A DNA stretch of 64,000 nucleotides, taken from positions 6,758,001 through 6,822,000 of the forward strand of contig OX335655.1 in the NCBI GenBank assembly GCA_946894095.1, given 5' to 3'. Source of the stretch: Incurvaria masculella. Lineage: Eukaryota; Arthropoda; Insecta; Lepidoptera; Incurvariidae. How positions within the stretch are numbered: position 1 is the first letter of the stretch; each line of letters starts with the position of its first letter. A model generated the notes under the pieces. It was given only the letters and a program-made list of their open reading frames with translations. It did not search any database and was not told where the DNA came from. The position numbers were made by a program, and so were the translations under genes. Shown here piece by piece: positions 21,986 to 32,864 of the stretch.

Positions 21986-23086
21986 GAACTGATTTCTAAA
22001 AATCATCAATTTAGTCTTAGTATCATACATAAAGCCTGCAAACGAAGTATCTTAGAAAACAAAGCAACTTACTCCATGAACACCCCTTACAGATTTATTA
22101 TTAGTATAGATAGATGTAGTGAAATTGAAGAAAGTTTTTTGTAATCCAGTTTGAATGCAGCTGGTATTTTACTCGTTTATTAGGGTCCTCATATTCATGT
22201 ATATGTGTTTTCCACTAATCCACTGGTGTGAACAATTACCAAGAACTTTAATATTGATTGGTACTCAAATGATACCTACTTGTTTATATTTAGATAGAAG
22301 TATATTCAAACAGTGCGGAGTAGGAGGCATAAATGATGCATCTCTCGAGTCGTTAAACTCGCTTCAACGGAGAGGCCAAGACCCATGAAATTGGTTCTAG
22401 CCGAGGTTCTAGCTGTGCGACGTTACGCCGACCACTAAAGAGTCTATGATATCCTCCACAGTATTTGGAAACAAAGCCTGTGTCGATATCGTTCCGCAGT
22501 GAAGGTTTTACAACGAATGTCTTATACGTGTGGACAGTGAAGCAAGAAATGTTTATCAAAAAACATAAATAAATAATAAATAAATAAAAAAAGAAAGCTG
22601 AAAAAAACGACTTTATGAATAAGGGTTGAAACAGCAAGGTACACGGTAAAAGAATTCTCGGGCATTACGTGTACCAATTGCGCTGCGCACATACCCATAA
22701 TTTGTAATTCATTTGTTTTCTTAAAAACCTTGATTTCTTAATTTTAATTTTATTAGTGTCATGGGCACCGCTACAAAGTTCACCGATCCAAAGAGAAACC
22801 TTTTGACTGCACTATTTATAATTGTTATGTTAGAAAAAAAATATATTTTGTTTAATTTTTTTTTTTAAAACCACGTTATTTGTTCTTTTCTTATTTGCTG
22901 AATTCTGCAGAGTTAATTTTACAAAAACATTAAGAAGCAACACAACAATGTTCTCGTGTAGTTTTTCCCACTTATCTTATACCTATTTTTTGGGCAACAG
23001 CGCAAGGAGTAAGTCCAGTGAAGGAACTTTACATGAGCATCGTACTTTATTAGTCTCAAAAGGACTTCAATGGAGGAATACATTAA

Positions 23087-23448
23087 GGATGTTCCGACCC
23101 ATACAATGTTTTTTTTTACACAGAACGCAAAAAGTATTGCACTTTAAGGCACGAATTCGTTAAAAATATTAAATATAGCCATAGTAGTTGCAGCGAAAAC
23201 ATATTCACAATTTCAGGTTTAATGGCTTCGTTGTAATTGCCGATTAGAAGTTTTACACCGTTACATGGCGCTGTTAAACAAAAATCGTATTTAAATAAAT
23301 TGTAACAAAACCAATTATCCTGAAATTGTGAAATTGTTTTCGCTGCAAGTAATATGACTATATTCAACTTTTATTATTAATTCGTGGCTTAAAGTGCAAT
23401 ACTTTTTGCGTTCTGTGTAAAAAAAACATTGTATGGGTCGGAACATCC
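23087..23448. mobile_element. MITE with long terminal inverted repeats
   Basis: The ends GGATGTTCCGACCCATACAA and its complement at 23429-23448 continue inward as near-perfect pairing for about 130 bp (CACAGAACGCAAAAAGTATT, GCAGCGAAAAC, CACAATTTCAGG). The middle is about 60 bp. No coding capacity. Confidence 0.85.
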
Positions 23449-23819
23449 AATCTAAGAAATATAAGTATTTAATGTTTTTCGAGCTTTTTATCATAGAAGC
23501 TTAGTACCTAATATTGAAATAGGAGTAACATGACCTCCTATATAATATTCCCCCCAAACATTTCAATCATTTTAATTTTGCCCCAGTATGAAATATCTTA
23601 CGATATCTCGTTCACAGCTCGAGTCGATCGAGTCGTAAAAAGTGGGCAGAGAGCGGTTGCCGAACAATATCGGCAGTTTAGCATAAAATCTGACATTCGG
23701 GTGAACAGCACGTGCCTTTTGCACCACGTGACAGTGTAATGCACGTTATGCAATGCACCGCGCACGAGCCGGTGAAAGCGCTGGCGCGTTGCGAAGCTTT
23801 ATAGTGCGCCATTTGCTGG

Positions 23820-24080
23820 CACAATTGAGTTAAGGCGGAAACAGAGCCAAACAAATGTATGGAGAATTTAAGAGCGCGATTCCCCTTTCGAGTCTGAGAG
23901 TTTGATTTGACAGCTAACGCATCGTCGCTGTAAACACATTGACGTCGCCGTTTATGCCGAATCCGCGTTTAATGCAAATGGGTAGTCCGAGTATGATTTT
24001 GACAGGTTGAAGAAGTAAAATCATTAAATAATTAGGAACACTTGTACGGGTTTGACTTGTTTACGAACTCGGACTGGCAA
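23820..24080. mobile_element. Diverged copy of the MITE seen at 43003 and 63075
   Basis: It shares AAATGTATGGAGAA, TTTGACAGCT, TTGACGTCGCCGTTTA and TTGAAGAAGTAAAA in the same order as the copy at 43003. Terminal repeats are worn. Confidence 0.5.
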
Positions 24081-24614
24081 ATAGTACAAGACTCGAAAAA
24101 CCGTCGATTTAAAATACATTTTCATGAGTTATTCACAAAGTTAGCGTTATAAAATTTTAGTAACTACTTTTAAACCATTTTTATTTCCGAAACATCAAGC
24201 GTAATTTACTTAAAATTTAAAATTGTCCAAACAACAAACCGATCATCGTTTTGATATGAAAACTAGTTTGTCCCTTTTTTGTTATTTTTGTAATCATTTT
24301 TGCGCGAAAAGTAATAAAAACAGATGTTTTCCATAATACTTTCTAAGACAATTTCCTGAGTGCCGTTTCTGCCTTAAATTCGACTTTCTTGTAGATGAAC
24401 ATTGCGGATATTTTAATTTGACTTGCACGATGTTAAATAGTGTTGTATCTTTAAAAGCCGACAATAGATCGATATACAATAAAACTGTAAGGTCGAATGA
24501 ACGCGCATGGTCACACGTTGAAGAGAGATTTGTTTATTTTGTGTTATATGAATATGTAGAGCTAAACGCCTCTACAAATATGTGGTGTTTAGTAGTTTTC
24601 GAGAAAACTATGGA

Positions 24615-25172
24615 TATCGTATTTGTCTGACAGACATTGCGTCGGTCAGTCAGCGTGATTGCGTCCACTGCTGGACATACGTCTTTTAAATTTTTATCCA
24701 GTCCTCCCGGCCCTCTGCGGTACGGAACCACTGCTTTCCGCCGACGCACTTGAGGTCGTCGTCCCACCTGACGGGTGGTATTCCCACACTGCGTATTCCT
24801 GTCCACGGCCGCCAGTGTAGGACATTGCCTCGTTACGCACCATATCCCGTAGCGATATTCCCAGCATGGCTCGCTCCATTACTCGCTGGGCAACTTTCAA
24901 CCTTTGGACAGCGGCGACCGTCAGAGTCCACGTTTCGCACCCGTGCATCATAACCGGGAGGACGCACTGGTCATATATTCGGGGCTTTCAATTTTGCGGG
25001 CGGTCAGACCTCAGAGCGAATTTAAGCTTTCCGAAGGCAGCCTAACCCAGATGAATCCGTCTCTCAACCTCACTTCTTCGTCGATAACGATTTGTCCTCC
25101 CCTCATAACCTCGGTCGCCATGACCTTGGTTTTGTCCCAGTTCATCTTCAGACCTACCTTTATCGATGTTTT
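24615..25172 (-). pseudogene. RTE-like LINE reverse-transcriptase C-terminus, degenerate
   Basis: The minus strand encodes, in broken frames, GLKMNWDKTKVMATEVMRGG, then HGCETWTLTVAAVQRLKVAQ and ISLRDMVRNE, then a GRPPxRWDDD-like region. This is the usual end of RTE-type reverse transcriptase ORFs. Frames shift several times and the middle is deleted. The 3' end carries a short TGAC-type repeat (GGTCAGTCAGC) at about 24625, as does the second fragment at 57285-57510. Confidence 0.7.
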
Positions 25173-25239
25173 ATAAAGGGATATCGTAATGAATGTGATA
25201 TTAATGAAAAATCAACTGTTAAGCAATGATACATTAATA

Positions 25240-25305
25240 AAAAACCGGCCAAGTGCGAGTCGGACTTGCACAGAAAGGTTTCCGTACCATCGTACAAGAC
25301 AGTTA
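25240..25305 (+). mobile_element. (GGAC)n element, 5' fragment only
   Basis: Only the first ~65 bp (AAAAACCGGCCAAGTGCGAG to TTCCGTACCATCGTACAAG) is present; a SINE fragment follows. Confidence 0.7.
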
Positions 25306-25329
25306 ACGTTAATATCGGTTAATATCATG

Positions 25330-25427
25330 ACGGGGATAGTGGTACTAGGCCGGGTCGGCACCATCGCATTGAATGATTTTTTTTTTAAGCGACAATGAAA
25401 ATTGTGCAATGCAGCCGCTCGCGCACG
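25330..25427 (+). mobile_element. SINE, left part, split by the errantivirus
   Basis: GGTCGGCACCATCGCATTGAATG and CGACAATGAAAATTGT belong to the SINE body. It is broken at the CACG target site (25424-25427). The remainder resumes at 32865. Confidence 0.75.
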
Positions 25428-25636
25428 AATTAAGCTGGAGACCGGGGCGAAAGGCTTTTAAAAAAGAAGTCTTTACTTGTTTAATAACTGTAACAGAATG
25501 AATGTATTTGGTAAATAATTAATGAGGTAAACTATTCTGCATCAGCAGATATTACGTGTTGGTTAGTTGCCAGGTGCAATGTATGTTGCACCATCGGCAT
25601 TTCTATAAGCAGAATGTCTTATTAGGCAACTTAACT
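25428..25636 (-). repeat. Errantivirus 3' LTR
   Basis: 209 bp, apparently identical to 32656-32864. It includes the env stop codon (the env frame ends at 25603, within the LTR). Confidence 0.95.
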
Positions 25637-27300
25637 CCTCCATCCCTAGGGGAAAAATCATCTGAGGGTGTCTCAGTACTCTGATGATTTTTCTTTACAT
25701 AGTGGTTATTGCAAAAATTTAATTTTAGTTTACAAAACAGAAATGTGTTAATGGTTGCGATTATGAATACTATCGCATATAACACTATAGTTGCTACACT
25801 GATTGAATTAACACTTATTGTCTTTTCTTCCTTATCTTCGTCTTGTAGGACTTGCGAAAGCTGTTGGATGTCCTTGAGCTGGATGTCCTCGAGGTGCGTG
25901 TCTGTTAGCTTCAGGGTCTTGGTTTGTCCTGTAGTCACGGTATATAGGGCACGTGGCTTCAGCTTAGGTATGGGGGGTAAGGGGTCTACGGTCTGGCTGT
26001 AGCTGCTTTGTTGAGGTCTGATTTTGTGTCCTTCTATGTCGATCTCGCAGTTGTCGTTGTTAGAAAGGATGTACGTTCCCTTTATAAGTTGTCTTGTAGT
26101 TCCTGTCGTGCAATTCTCTGTAAGCATAGTCTCGTTCTGGGCGTAGATGATCCATTGGTGTTTTTCTTTGAGTTTATAAATTGACAGGTCGCCGACGTCG
26201 ATCTTGTGTAACTCACAGGATGGTAGGGTCTTCTTAAATAGCATGAGTTCTTCTATGCAAGGTTGTTTGAAGTGTGGGATCTCATCTTCTTGTTGGCACA
26301 GATATCTCTGTTTCTCTATGGTCTCACATGATTTCGCGAGCGGCTTGAATTTCGTTCCCTTCACTAGGAGGTAAGGGTATTTAGGTATGATAGTGCAAGT
26401 GGAAAGGATTCTAGGATTATATATTGGAATAGGAATGACATTGTAGAGTGTGTATGTATCTTTTTCCACCAGTGGTACTTCTAGAATAAAAACTAAAGTA
26501 CTGCCCTTAATATAAGCTTTCATCGCTATATTACGTTCTAATTTTATAATATTACTAATCTTAGCTTCGAATATTAAATTATTACTTTTCTGAATGTCCT
26601 CTAAAATCTGTAGCAATTCGGTTGAATTTACCACTGACTGATGCAGGGTATTTAACTTACTCAGGGCTATTGCCGTTTCTATTTCGCTAATTCTAGTGTA
26701 AATTGTTTGAAAGTTAAACATAAGTAGATTAAACGTAGATAGTATATTGTATGTATGAAAACTATGGTATGTTTTCATTTCAGTTTTGAGTAATGCATTT
26801 TCAATTCTTTTTATTCTTTGGGCGAGAGAGATGGTATTTCTATTTTGGGAATCGGTTGCGTTTATTTGCTTGGAAATTATTTTTGAAATAAGTGTTACCT
26901 TTTTATGCAGGCCATTTTGCTTTAGTTCAATTTCTGAAATAGTTTTTTCGTACTTTTCTGCGTCTGCGTGATCTAGATTTCCTGTGATTAGTTTAACGAT
27001 GGAGCCGAGAGGGTTTAGTATACCTCTTTTATTCCTTGAATTAGGAAGAATTTGGTTTAGTTTGTTAACTGTAATGGACATAATATATTCTAGCTCTATT
27101 TTAAAACTTAAAAACTCCTTATAATATATCCCATTGTTCTTAACTATGTATTCTAATTCCTTACATTTTTCTATGTTGTTTTTTATTTCTACTTCAATTA
27201 ACTTTAAATCTATTTTCTTAAAAATTAACCATTCATCCCTCTGAACTTGAGAATTCCCCATCATCAGAGGAAGAATTCCCGGGTTGTCCGTTATCTTCAT
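25603..27300 (-). CDS. env: Errantivirus env: class I-like fusion glycoprotein, 565 aa
   Basis: This open frame overlaps the pol end by 68 nt and runs into the 3' LTR. It is an envelope protein related to insect errantivirus and baculovirus F-type glycoproteins. Visible parts: a furin-type site RNKR near residue 90, followed by a Gly/Leu/Ile-rich segment resembling a fusion peptide, a coiled-coil-like region, several Cys, and a hydrophobic membrane anchor near residues 500-525 with a short hydrophilic tail. No clear signal peptide follows the first Met, so the real N-terminus may come from a spliced transcript, as is known for errantivirus env. No stop interrupts the frame. The match is from motifs; function was not tested. 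Confidence 0.85.
   Translation of the reverse strand: MKITDNPGILPLMMGNSQVQRDEWLIFKKIDLKLIEVEIKNNIEKCKELEYIVKNNGIYYKEFLSFKIELEYIMSITVNKLNQILPNSRNKRGILNPLGSIVKLITGNLDHADAEKYEKTISEIELKQNGLHKKVTLISKIISKQINATDSQNRNTISLAQRIKRIENALLKTEMKTYHSFHTYNILSTFNLLMFNFQTIYTRISEIETAIALSKLNTLHQSVVNSTELLQILEDIQKSNNLIFEAKISNIIKLERNIAMKAYIKGSTLVFILEVPLVEKDTYTLYNVIPIPIYNPRILSTCTIIPKYPYLLVKGTKFKPLAKSCETIEKQRYLCQQEDEIPHFKQPCIEELMLFKKTLPSCELHKIDVGDLSIYKLKEKHQWIIYAQNETMLTENCTTGTTRQLIKGTYILSNNDNCEIDIEGHKIRPQQSSYSQTVDPLPPIPKLKPRALYTVTTGQTKTLKLTDTHLEDIQLKDIQQLSQVLQDEDKEEKTISVNSISVATIVLYAIVFIIATINTFLFCKLKLNFCNNHYVKKNHQSTETPSDDFSPRDGGVKLPNKTFCL
25637..25652 (-). promoter_or_regulatory. Errantivirus polypurine tract
   Basis: Directly upstream of the 3' LTR on the minus strand lies the purine-rich GGGATGGAGG, the expected plus-strand primer for reverse transcription. 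Confidence 0.7.
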
Positions 27301-30300
27301 TATCTCTGCTGCGTGTCCTGATTCCGCTAGGCCCAGCAGTGCCGTACATAACCTGTGGAGGGCGTTTAATTTGTTTAATAGGTACTCTTGTTTGTCTTTT
27401 CCCTAATTGCACTGGAACTATGCCTCTTTTTGGTTTTTCTAGTACTTCAGCTTTTTCATACCTAGGTTTATCTTTTCCTTTTCTTGTTCGAGTAGTCTTC
27501 ATAAATATCTTGTCAGTTATATTAAATTCTGGGGGATCTTCTCCACCTTTCTTTCTTTGAACTTTTTCCTTGTTTATTTTAGTGTTTTCGGAAATAAATT
27601 CGTATAATATCTTGGTTCTTTTTTTATGATCTTGAAGCAATTTTTGTATCAAATTCTTTTCAGTATTGATGTCAAAGACATCCGAAAGACTAGTATGGCC
27701 AAACACAATTTCGAAAGGTGTGAGATTTGTGGTTGTATGGATAGTATTATTGTATGCCATAATTGCATAAGTCATTACCGAGGTGACATCACTTTGCTTT
27801 TGATCGTATTTCGCAAGTCTATAAATCTCTGTCAGTGTTGAGTGGAATCGTTCAACTATTGCGGTTGAGTTTGGGTTATTAGGGGTAGTTATGTGTAATT
27901 CTATGTTATAAAAAGCTGTTAGTTCTTTCATTAGTTCGTTATTAAATTCGGCTCCCGAATCGCAACTAATTTTCTGTGGTATTCCGTAACAAGAAAAATA
28001 TTTTATAAGGGCTCGTACAACTTCAGGGGTGCTCCTGTTGGGAATTTCGAAAGCTTGCGCGAGTTTGCTGAAGGCATCTACGGCTGTTAAAAAATATTTA
28101 CTTTCGATTGAGAACAAGTCTATAAAAATTTCTTGAAATGGAGAATCTTGTGTTTGGGTTAGTTGAAGGTATGGCTTTAAGGGTTTCCTGTCATATTTGA
28201 GTTTTCTACAAGGCTCACAGGAGTTTATGATAGCTGAAACAGTCTCCTGCATGTTTGGAAAGTAGTATGAACGTTTTAATCTTGCTAGGGTCTCCTTGAT
28301 TCCTCTGTGACACGTCTTGCCTTCGTGGCATTTTAAGATTAAATCTCTTTGGTCACCTTCATCTGTGATATTTACGACTCTTTCTGTACATTCTACAAAG
28401 TTTTGTGCACCCTTTTTGTACAAATTTACAATCACTGTACTAAATAGTTTTCTATGTTCTTGGTCTTCGAAATATATAAAATACTTCTTCTTGTAATCCA
28501 CGTATTCTTTAAGAAACTTTTTAACTAGTTCTTCGTTATTAGTTGGCAGGTGTACTTCTAATCTTCTTTGTTTCGGTATGGAGATATCTTTTACAGAGAG
28601 GTTGTTCCTTTTCCATGTGTATATAAGTATTTGGTTTCCTTTAGTGTCTATTGCGTCATTGGATATTGGGATTCCTAGGTGTTCTCGGTTTGAGATGGAG
28701 TGGGCTGTGTCGTTATCTGAGTCTGCTAGTTCAATTCTTTCAGGTTCTTTTGATGTTGGATTATCGTCCTTCATTTTTTTGTTTTCATATTCTGTTTCCA
28801 TTTCTGCAATGATTTCAACGATTTTGTCGTCGTCGTCAACTTGTACTACCATTGAATCTAAGTCATCGTCGATGGCATTTACTTTGATTCTTGATAAGGC
28901 ATCAGCGTTGCCATTGCTGGTACCTTTTTTGTATTTGACGTCGAAGTCATATTCTTGGAGTCTTAATCTCCAACGCATAAGCTTACTGTTTGGGTCTTTG
29001 AGTGAATATAGCCAGGCTAAGGGTTTATGGTCGGTGTTAATTGTGAATTTCTGGCCGTAAAGGTATGGACGGAAATGTTTTACGGCCCAGACTACTGCTA
29101 AAAGTTCTTTTTCTATTGTGCTATATCTGGTCTCAGTCTCGCTTAAGGTGCGACTGGCATATGCACATGGTTTATCGCTCCCTATGGGTCCTTGCGACAA
29201 AACTGCTCCAATAGCATAATTCGAAGCGTCTGTGGCCAAAATCCACGGTTTTGAGAATTCCGGGTATTGCAGTAGCGGTGCATTTGTAAGAAGTTCTTTG
29301 CACCTTTCAAACGAACGTATATATTCTTCCGATAAGATTATCTTTTTTCCCTTTTTTAGGCAAGAGGTCATAGGTTGGGTTATTTTGGCAAAGTCTTTTA
29401 TAAACTTACGGTAGTATCCTATTAATCCAAGAAAGCTCTTAATTTCGGTCGGGGTTTTGGGAATCGGGTACTTCAATACTGCCTTTATTTTGTCGTCGTT
29501 CGGCTTAAGTCCGTCTTGTGTTATTGTATGGCCTAAATATAAAACTTCTTTACGTAAAAATTCTGATTTGTCTAGTTGTATTTTCAAATTTGTTTCCCTG
29601 AGTCGTTGAAAGATGGTACGTAATTTTTGTATGTGTTCTTCTAGGCTGGATGAAAATATTATAATGTCATCTAAGTAAACTAAACAGTGTACACCTTGGA
29701 GGCCTCTAAGGATATTATTCATTGCCCGTTGGAATGTCGCTGGTGCTGTCTTCAGTCCAAACGGCATCCTGGTGAATTCATAATGACCGAATTGGGTACT
29801 AAAAGCGGTCTTTGATCTGTCTTCGGGGTCAACTTCAATTTGGTGGTATCCACTGGCTAGGTCAAGGGTCGTAAAGTATGTACTGTTACCTAACTTATCA
29901 AAAAGGTCAGTAATATTAGGTAAGGGATATTTGTCGTCAATTGTTATGTCGTTTAGTCGTCTGTAGTCGATAACCATTCTCCATTTAGGTGTTCCGGAGG
30001 CATCCATTTTTTTTGGGACTAAATGAACTGGGGCGCTCCAGGGGGAGTTAGATTCCTGTATCACGTTATCTTGTAAAAGTTGGTCGACCTGCTTTTTTAT
30101 TTCTTCGTTTTGTTTTGGTGGTTGTCGATATGCTCGTAAATGTATGGGGTCCTCATTTTTTGTGTTTATTTTGTGTTTTACATGGTTCGTAAAAGTTAAG
30201 GGTAGCTTATCGCAGTAGAATATATCTTTGTACTCCTTACATGTGTCAAGTATAATTTTTTTTTCTTCTTGATTCATATGGTTAAGTCTTAATTTCTTAA

Positions 30301-30925
30301 GATTTTCATATTGTAAAGATTGTATGTTTTTTATTTCGTCAGTTGTAAAAGTAATATTTTGTTGAGATTTTTCATTTCTAAGCGTATCAACCTTAAATGG
30401 TCTGTGTATAGTCAACGTCATTTGCTGGTCTCGCGTGTTTTGAATTACAGTTGTCGCGCGGCCATTCTCACATTTCACGATAGCGCGAGGCATACGGACA
30501 CCGTCAGTGAATTGTGCAAATTCGAGTATTGCGTCGCCTTGGTGCAAGTTCACGGGAATGCTGACGCGTTGCTCACAGCGGGGTGCGATTATAATATCCT
30601 CCTTTCGTGGGGCTGTATAAGTGAATGGGATAGTTGTTGTCTTTGTTCGTAATAGTCGGTTTTTCATGTCGATGCTAGCGTCTATTTGGTCTAGTAAGTC
30701 GCTGCCTATTAGTCCATCGTATCTATGATCTACGTCATACACGTAAAATTTATGTTTGTCTTTGCTGTTAAAAGTCTTAAATAGGGGGGTGGTTACTACT
30801 CCGTTATGTGAGCTACTGGCATGGGTACTAGTTACCTGAAAAGGTTCGTAATGTAAGTAGTCGTTTAGGTATGTCTCAGCAAGTCGGGGACTGATAAAAG
30901 ACCTTGTGCTACCAGTGTCAATCAT
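27233..30925 (-). CDS. pol: Errantivirus pol: protease, reverse transcriptase, RNase H, integrase, 1230 aa
   Basis: The domain order is classic. Protease active site DTGS lies at residues 3-6; the frame is open further upstream, so translation probably enters by frameshift from gag. RT spans about 270-500, with the FTTLDLASGYHQ motif and YLDD near 417-420. RNase H follows (ATDASNYAIG, the Glu in EKELLAVV, NTDHKPL). Integrase has a His-Cys zinc region (CHRGIKETL...CEPC) and a complete D-D-E set: FIDLF, SCDSGAEF and the Glu in VERFHST. Length is normal. I see no inactivating change, which fits the apparently identical LTRs. The end overlaps env. Confidence 0.95.
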   Translation of the reverse strand: MIDTGSTRSFISPRLAETYLNDYLHYEPFQVTSTHASSSHNGVVTTPLFKTFNSKDKHKFYVYDVDHRYDGLIGSDLLDQIDASIDMKNRLLRTKTTTIPFTYTAPRKEDIIIAPRCEQRVSIPVNLHQGDAILEFAQFTDGVRMPRAIVKCENGRATTVIQNTRDQQMTLTIHRPFKVDTLRNEKSQQNITFTTDEIKNIQSLQYENLKKLRLNHMNQEEKKIILDTCKEYKDIFYCDKLPLTFTNHVKHKINTKNEDPIHLRAYRQPPKQNEEIKKQVDQLLQDNVIQESNSPWSAPVHLVPKKMDASGTPKWRMVIDYRRLNDITIDDKYPLPNITDLFDKLGNSTYFTTLDLASGYHQIEVDPEDRSKTAFSTQFGHYEFTRMPFGLKTAPATFQRAMNNILRGLQGVHCLVYLDDIIIFSSSLEEHIQKLRTIFQRLRETNLKIQLDKSEFLRKEVLYLGHTITQDGLKPNDDKIKAVLKYPIPKTPTEIKSFLGLIGYYRKFIKDFAKITQPMTSCLKKGKKIILSEEYIRSFERCKELLTNAPLLQYPEFSKPWILATDASNYAIGAVLSQGPIGSDKPCAYASRTLSETETRYSTIEKELLAVVWAVKHFRPYLYGQKFTINTDHKPLAWLYSLKDPNSKLMRWRLRLQEYDFDVKYKKGTSNGNADALSRIKVNAIDDDLDSMVVQVDDDDKIVEIIAEMETEYENKKMKDDNPTSKEPERIELADSDNDTAHSISNREHLGIPISNDAIDTKGNQILIYTWKRNNLSVKDISIPKQRRLEVHLPTNNEELVKKFLKEYVDYKKKYFIYFEDQEHRKLFSTVIVNLYKKGAQNFVECTERVVNITDEGDQRDLILKCHEGKTCHRGIKETLARLKRSYYFPNMQETVSAIINSCEPCRKLKYDRKPLKPYLQLTQTQDSPFQEIFIDLFSIESKYFLTAVDAFSKLAQAFEIPNRSTPEVVRALIKYFSCYGIPQKISCDSGAEFNNELMKELTAFYNIELHITTPNNPNSTAIVERFHSTLTEIYRLAKYDQKQSDVTSVMTYAIMAYNNTIHTTTNLTPFEIVFGHTSLSDVFDINTEKNLIQKLLQDHKKRTKILYEFISENTKINKEKVQRKKGGEDPPEFNITDKIFMKTTRTRKGKDKPRYEKAEVLEKPKRGIVPVQLGKRQTRVPIKQIKRPPQVMYGTAGPSGIRTRSRDNEDNGQPGNSSSDDGEFSSSEG

Positions 30926-30984
30926 GAACCGTGCGTTTATTTCGGGTAGTGTTACATAAGGTAATTTTAGTTCTGGGTTATAAT

Positions 30985-32120
30985 TTAGGGAAATATTGGT
31001 TGGTTCGAGGCTGCTATCGAAAAATTTTCGACGGTCTCTTCTACCTCCTGTTCAACTGGGCACGACACTTCCTCGTAATCGCGATAGTCGTTCCAATTGC
31101 TCGAGTCCTGGTGGTCAGCGTAATCGCCTCCTGCTGCTTCGTACGAGTACTCGGGGTCGACATCGTTACAAAATAATTCCTCCGAGGTAAATTGGGGTCG
31201 AGGTGCTAGGGACCTCATAGTCACGTCCGTCTTAGTCGGTGGGTTTTGAGTAGAGACTTGAGCTCGGGGGTAGTTTTGGTTTCTTTGAAAATTATTTGAG
31301 TATGAAGGTCGGGGTCCATTAAAATTATTTTGGGGTCGGTTTGGTTGCCGTTGGGGGAAGTTAGGGGCTGTCTGCCTGAAGGTTTGCGACTGTTGCGCAA
31401 AGGGGGGTAAGGGGACCTTGTGACGTCCTGCGATGTCTGGGGTCGGCTTTGAAGGGGGTATCTGTTATGTACAGGGTTGAGGTGGTTTTGTGGTCTCTGT
31501 GAGTGCCCATCGTGCGGCCTAGATGTGTTGGGCCGGTGCTTGGCATAGTAGAGCGTCCTGAAATTCGTCTCCTCTATCACTATACTAAGAGCCTCTTCAA
31601 GGGTTGTGGGACTTTTTAGCCTAACTATCCTTACAAGATCGCTAGGCAAGTTAAATAAAAATACATGAAGAGTAAGATTATTATATATTGCTCGCTTGCT
31701 AGCGTTCATAGCGGGGTCGGCGGTATTTTGGTTGACCTTTGATAACAATGAATTTTTTGTTTCGCTTATTCTATTGCAAAAATCGGGGTAGCTTTCGCCC
31801 TGTCTTATTTTTAAATTTTCTAACTCGAGAGCCAGGCAGCTTTCGCTACGTGGGTCGCCGAAATTTCTTTCCAGGATCTCACGCACCGTTGCCCAACTCA
31901 AAATATCATCCCTCTCACCTATAACTGCGGCTGCCCGCCCACGTAACTTGCTTGTTAGAACGTGGTATACGTATTCATCTTGGGTGGGATCACCACGGAA
32001 ATTTGAGATGATGTACTCACACTTTTTGATAAAAAGGCTTAAATGACTCTTGTCCCCGTCGAATTTAGGGATCAATTCGATCATGTCCCTGGGGATAATA
32101 TTTAGCTGGGGATTCGCCAT
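30985..32120 (-). CDS. gag: Errantivirus gag, interrupted by one frameshift
   Basis: From the ATG at 32118-32120 the frame encodes a capsid-like protein (IPKFDGDKSHLSLFIKKCEY, LRGRAA, ILERNFGDPRS, LKIRQGESYPDFCNRI, LFNLPSDLVRIVRL). It has no zinc knuckle, as usual for errantiviruses. Near 31395-31410, at a run of six G/C bases, the natural continuation (Asn/Pro/Gln-rich, then an acidic tail) moves into another frame that stays open to 30985. The annotated first frame instead ends at 31221. The shift may be a real mutation or a homopolymer sequencing error; it is not at the usual gag-pol frameshift position. Confidence 0.8.
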
Positions 32121-32636
32121 ATTATTTATAAAATCTTTAACTGTTAAATATTTTAAGTTAAGTTATATTGATAAAGTCTACTTATTTATTTAATTTTTCG
32201 TTAAAAGTGTCTGAGAGAAGTTGATCTAAGATACACACAAAAAAATATCCTTAACTACTGTACCGACTGGAGATTTTGATCCTGTCGGTTGCACACACTG
32301 TACTGATTTCGAAGTACCTACGACGTATGTACCCTCGAGAAGTTGATCAAGGACACACACACTATACAAGTGGAAACAGGAAGAGGACCGATGGATAGTG
32401 AAAAGTTCTACTCACAACACCGTCGTTACTGTCATGCTCCACCTGGATTCTGCACAGCTTGGTCACACACTTAATAAATTTGTTTGGTTCTGGATCACCG
32501 TCGAATTGTAGAGACAAAAGTCCTGGCACCACTCGCGTCACGACTAGGTCCACGCAGCGTAGAATTGGATACTCTGCGATGGCGTCTGGATGCGTCTGGA
32601 TGCTTCTGGATACGTCTGGATACGTCAGGACTACGG

Positions 32637-32655
32637 TGATCCTACCGGCTGCGCC
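32637..32655 (-). promoter_or_regulatory. Errantivirus primer-binding site
   Basis: Directly after the 5' LTR on the minus strand comes GGCGCAGCCGGTAGGATCAC, close to the tRNA-Ser primer site reported for 17.6/297-type errantiviruses (from memory). The leader from here to gag is about 535 nt. Confidence 0.65.
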
Positions 32656-32864
32656 AATTAAGCTGGAGACCGGGGCGAAAGGCTTTTAAAAAAGAAGTCT
32701 TTACTTGTTTAATAACTGTAACAGAATGAATGTATTTGGTAAATAATTAATGAGGTAAACTATTCTGCATCAGCAGATATTACGTGTTGGTTAGTTGCCA
32801 GGTGCAATGTATGTTGCACCATCGGCATTTCTATAAGCAGAATGTCTTATTAGGCAACTTAACT
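32656..32864 (-). repeat. Errantivirus 5' LTR
   Basis: 209 bp, matching the 3' LTR base for base by eye. The CACG host duplication follows at 32865-32868. Confidence 0.95.

Larger units (their letters stand above)
20136..23086. other. Intergenic region upstream of yellow gene B
   Basis: AT-rich DNA without a coding exon that I can support. It contains the fragments listed at 21172 and 21780. The promoter of gene B should lie at its left end, but no clear TATA box or initiator was identified. Confidence 0.4.
25428..32864 (-). mobile_element. Gypsy-type errantivirus provirus (insect endogenous retrovirus), 7437 bp
   Basis: Two 209-bp LTRs flank gag, pol and env on the minus strand. LTRs run AGTTAAG...AATT in element orientation, as in the gypsy/17.6 group. 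The host duplication CACG lies at 25424-25427 and 32865-32868. In element orientation the target reads CGTGCG, an alternating pyrimidine-purine site favoured by errantiviruses. The two LTRs appear identical by eye, which points to a very recent insertion. Pol and env are open; gag is interrupted by one frameshift. Confidence 0.95.
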
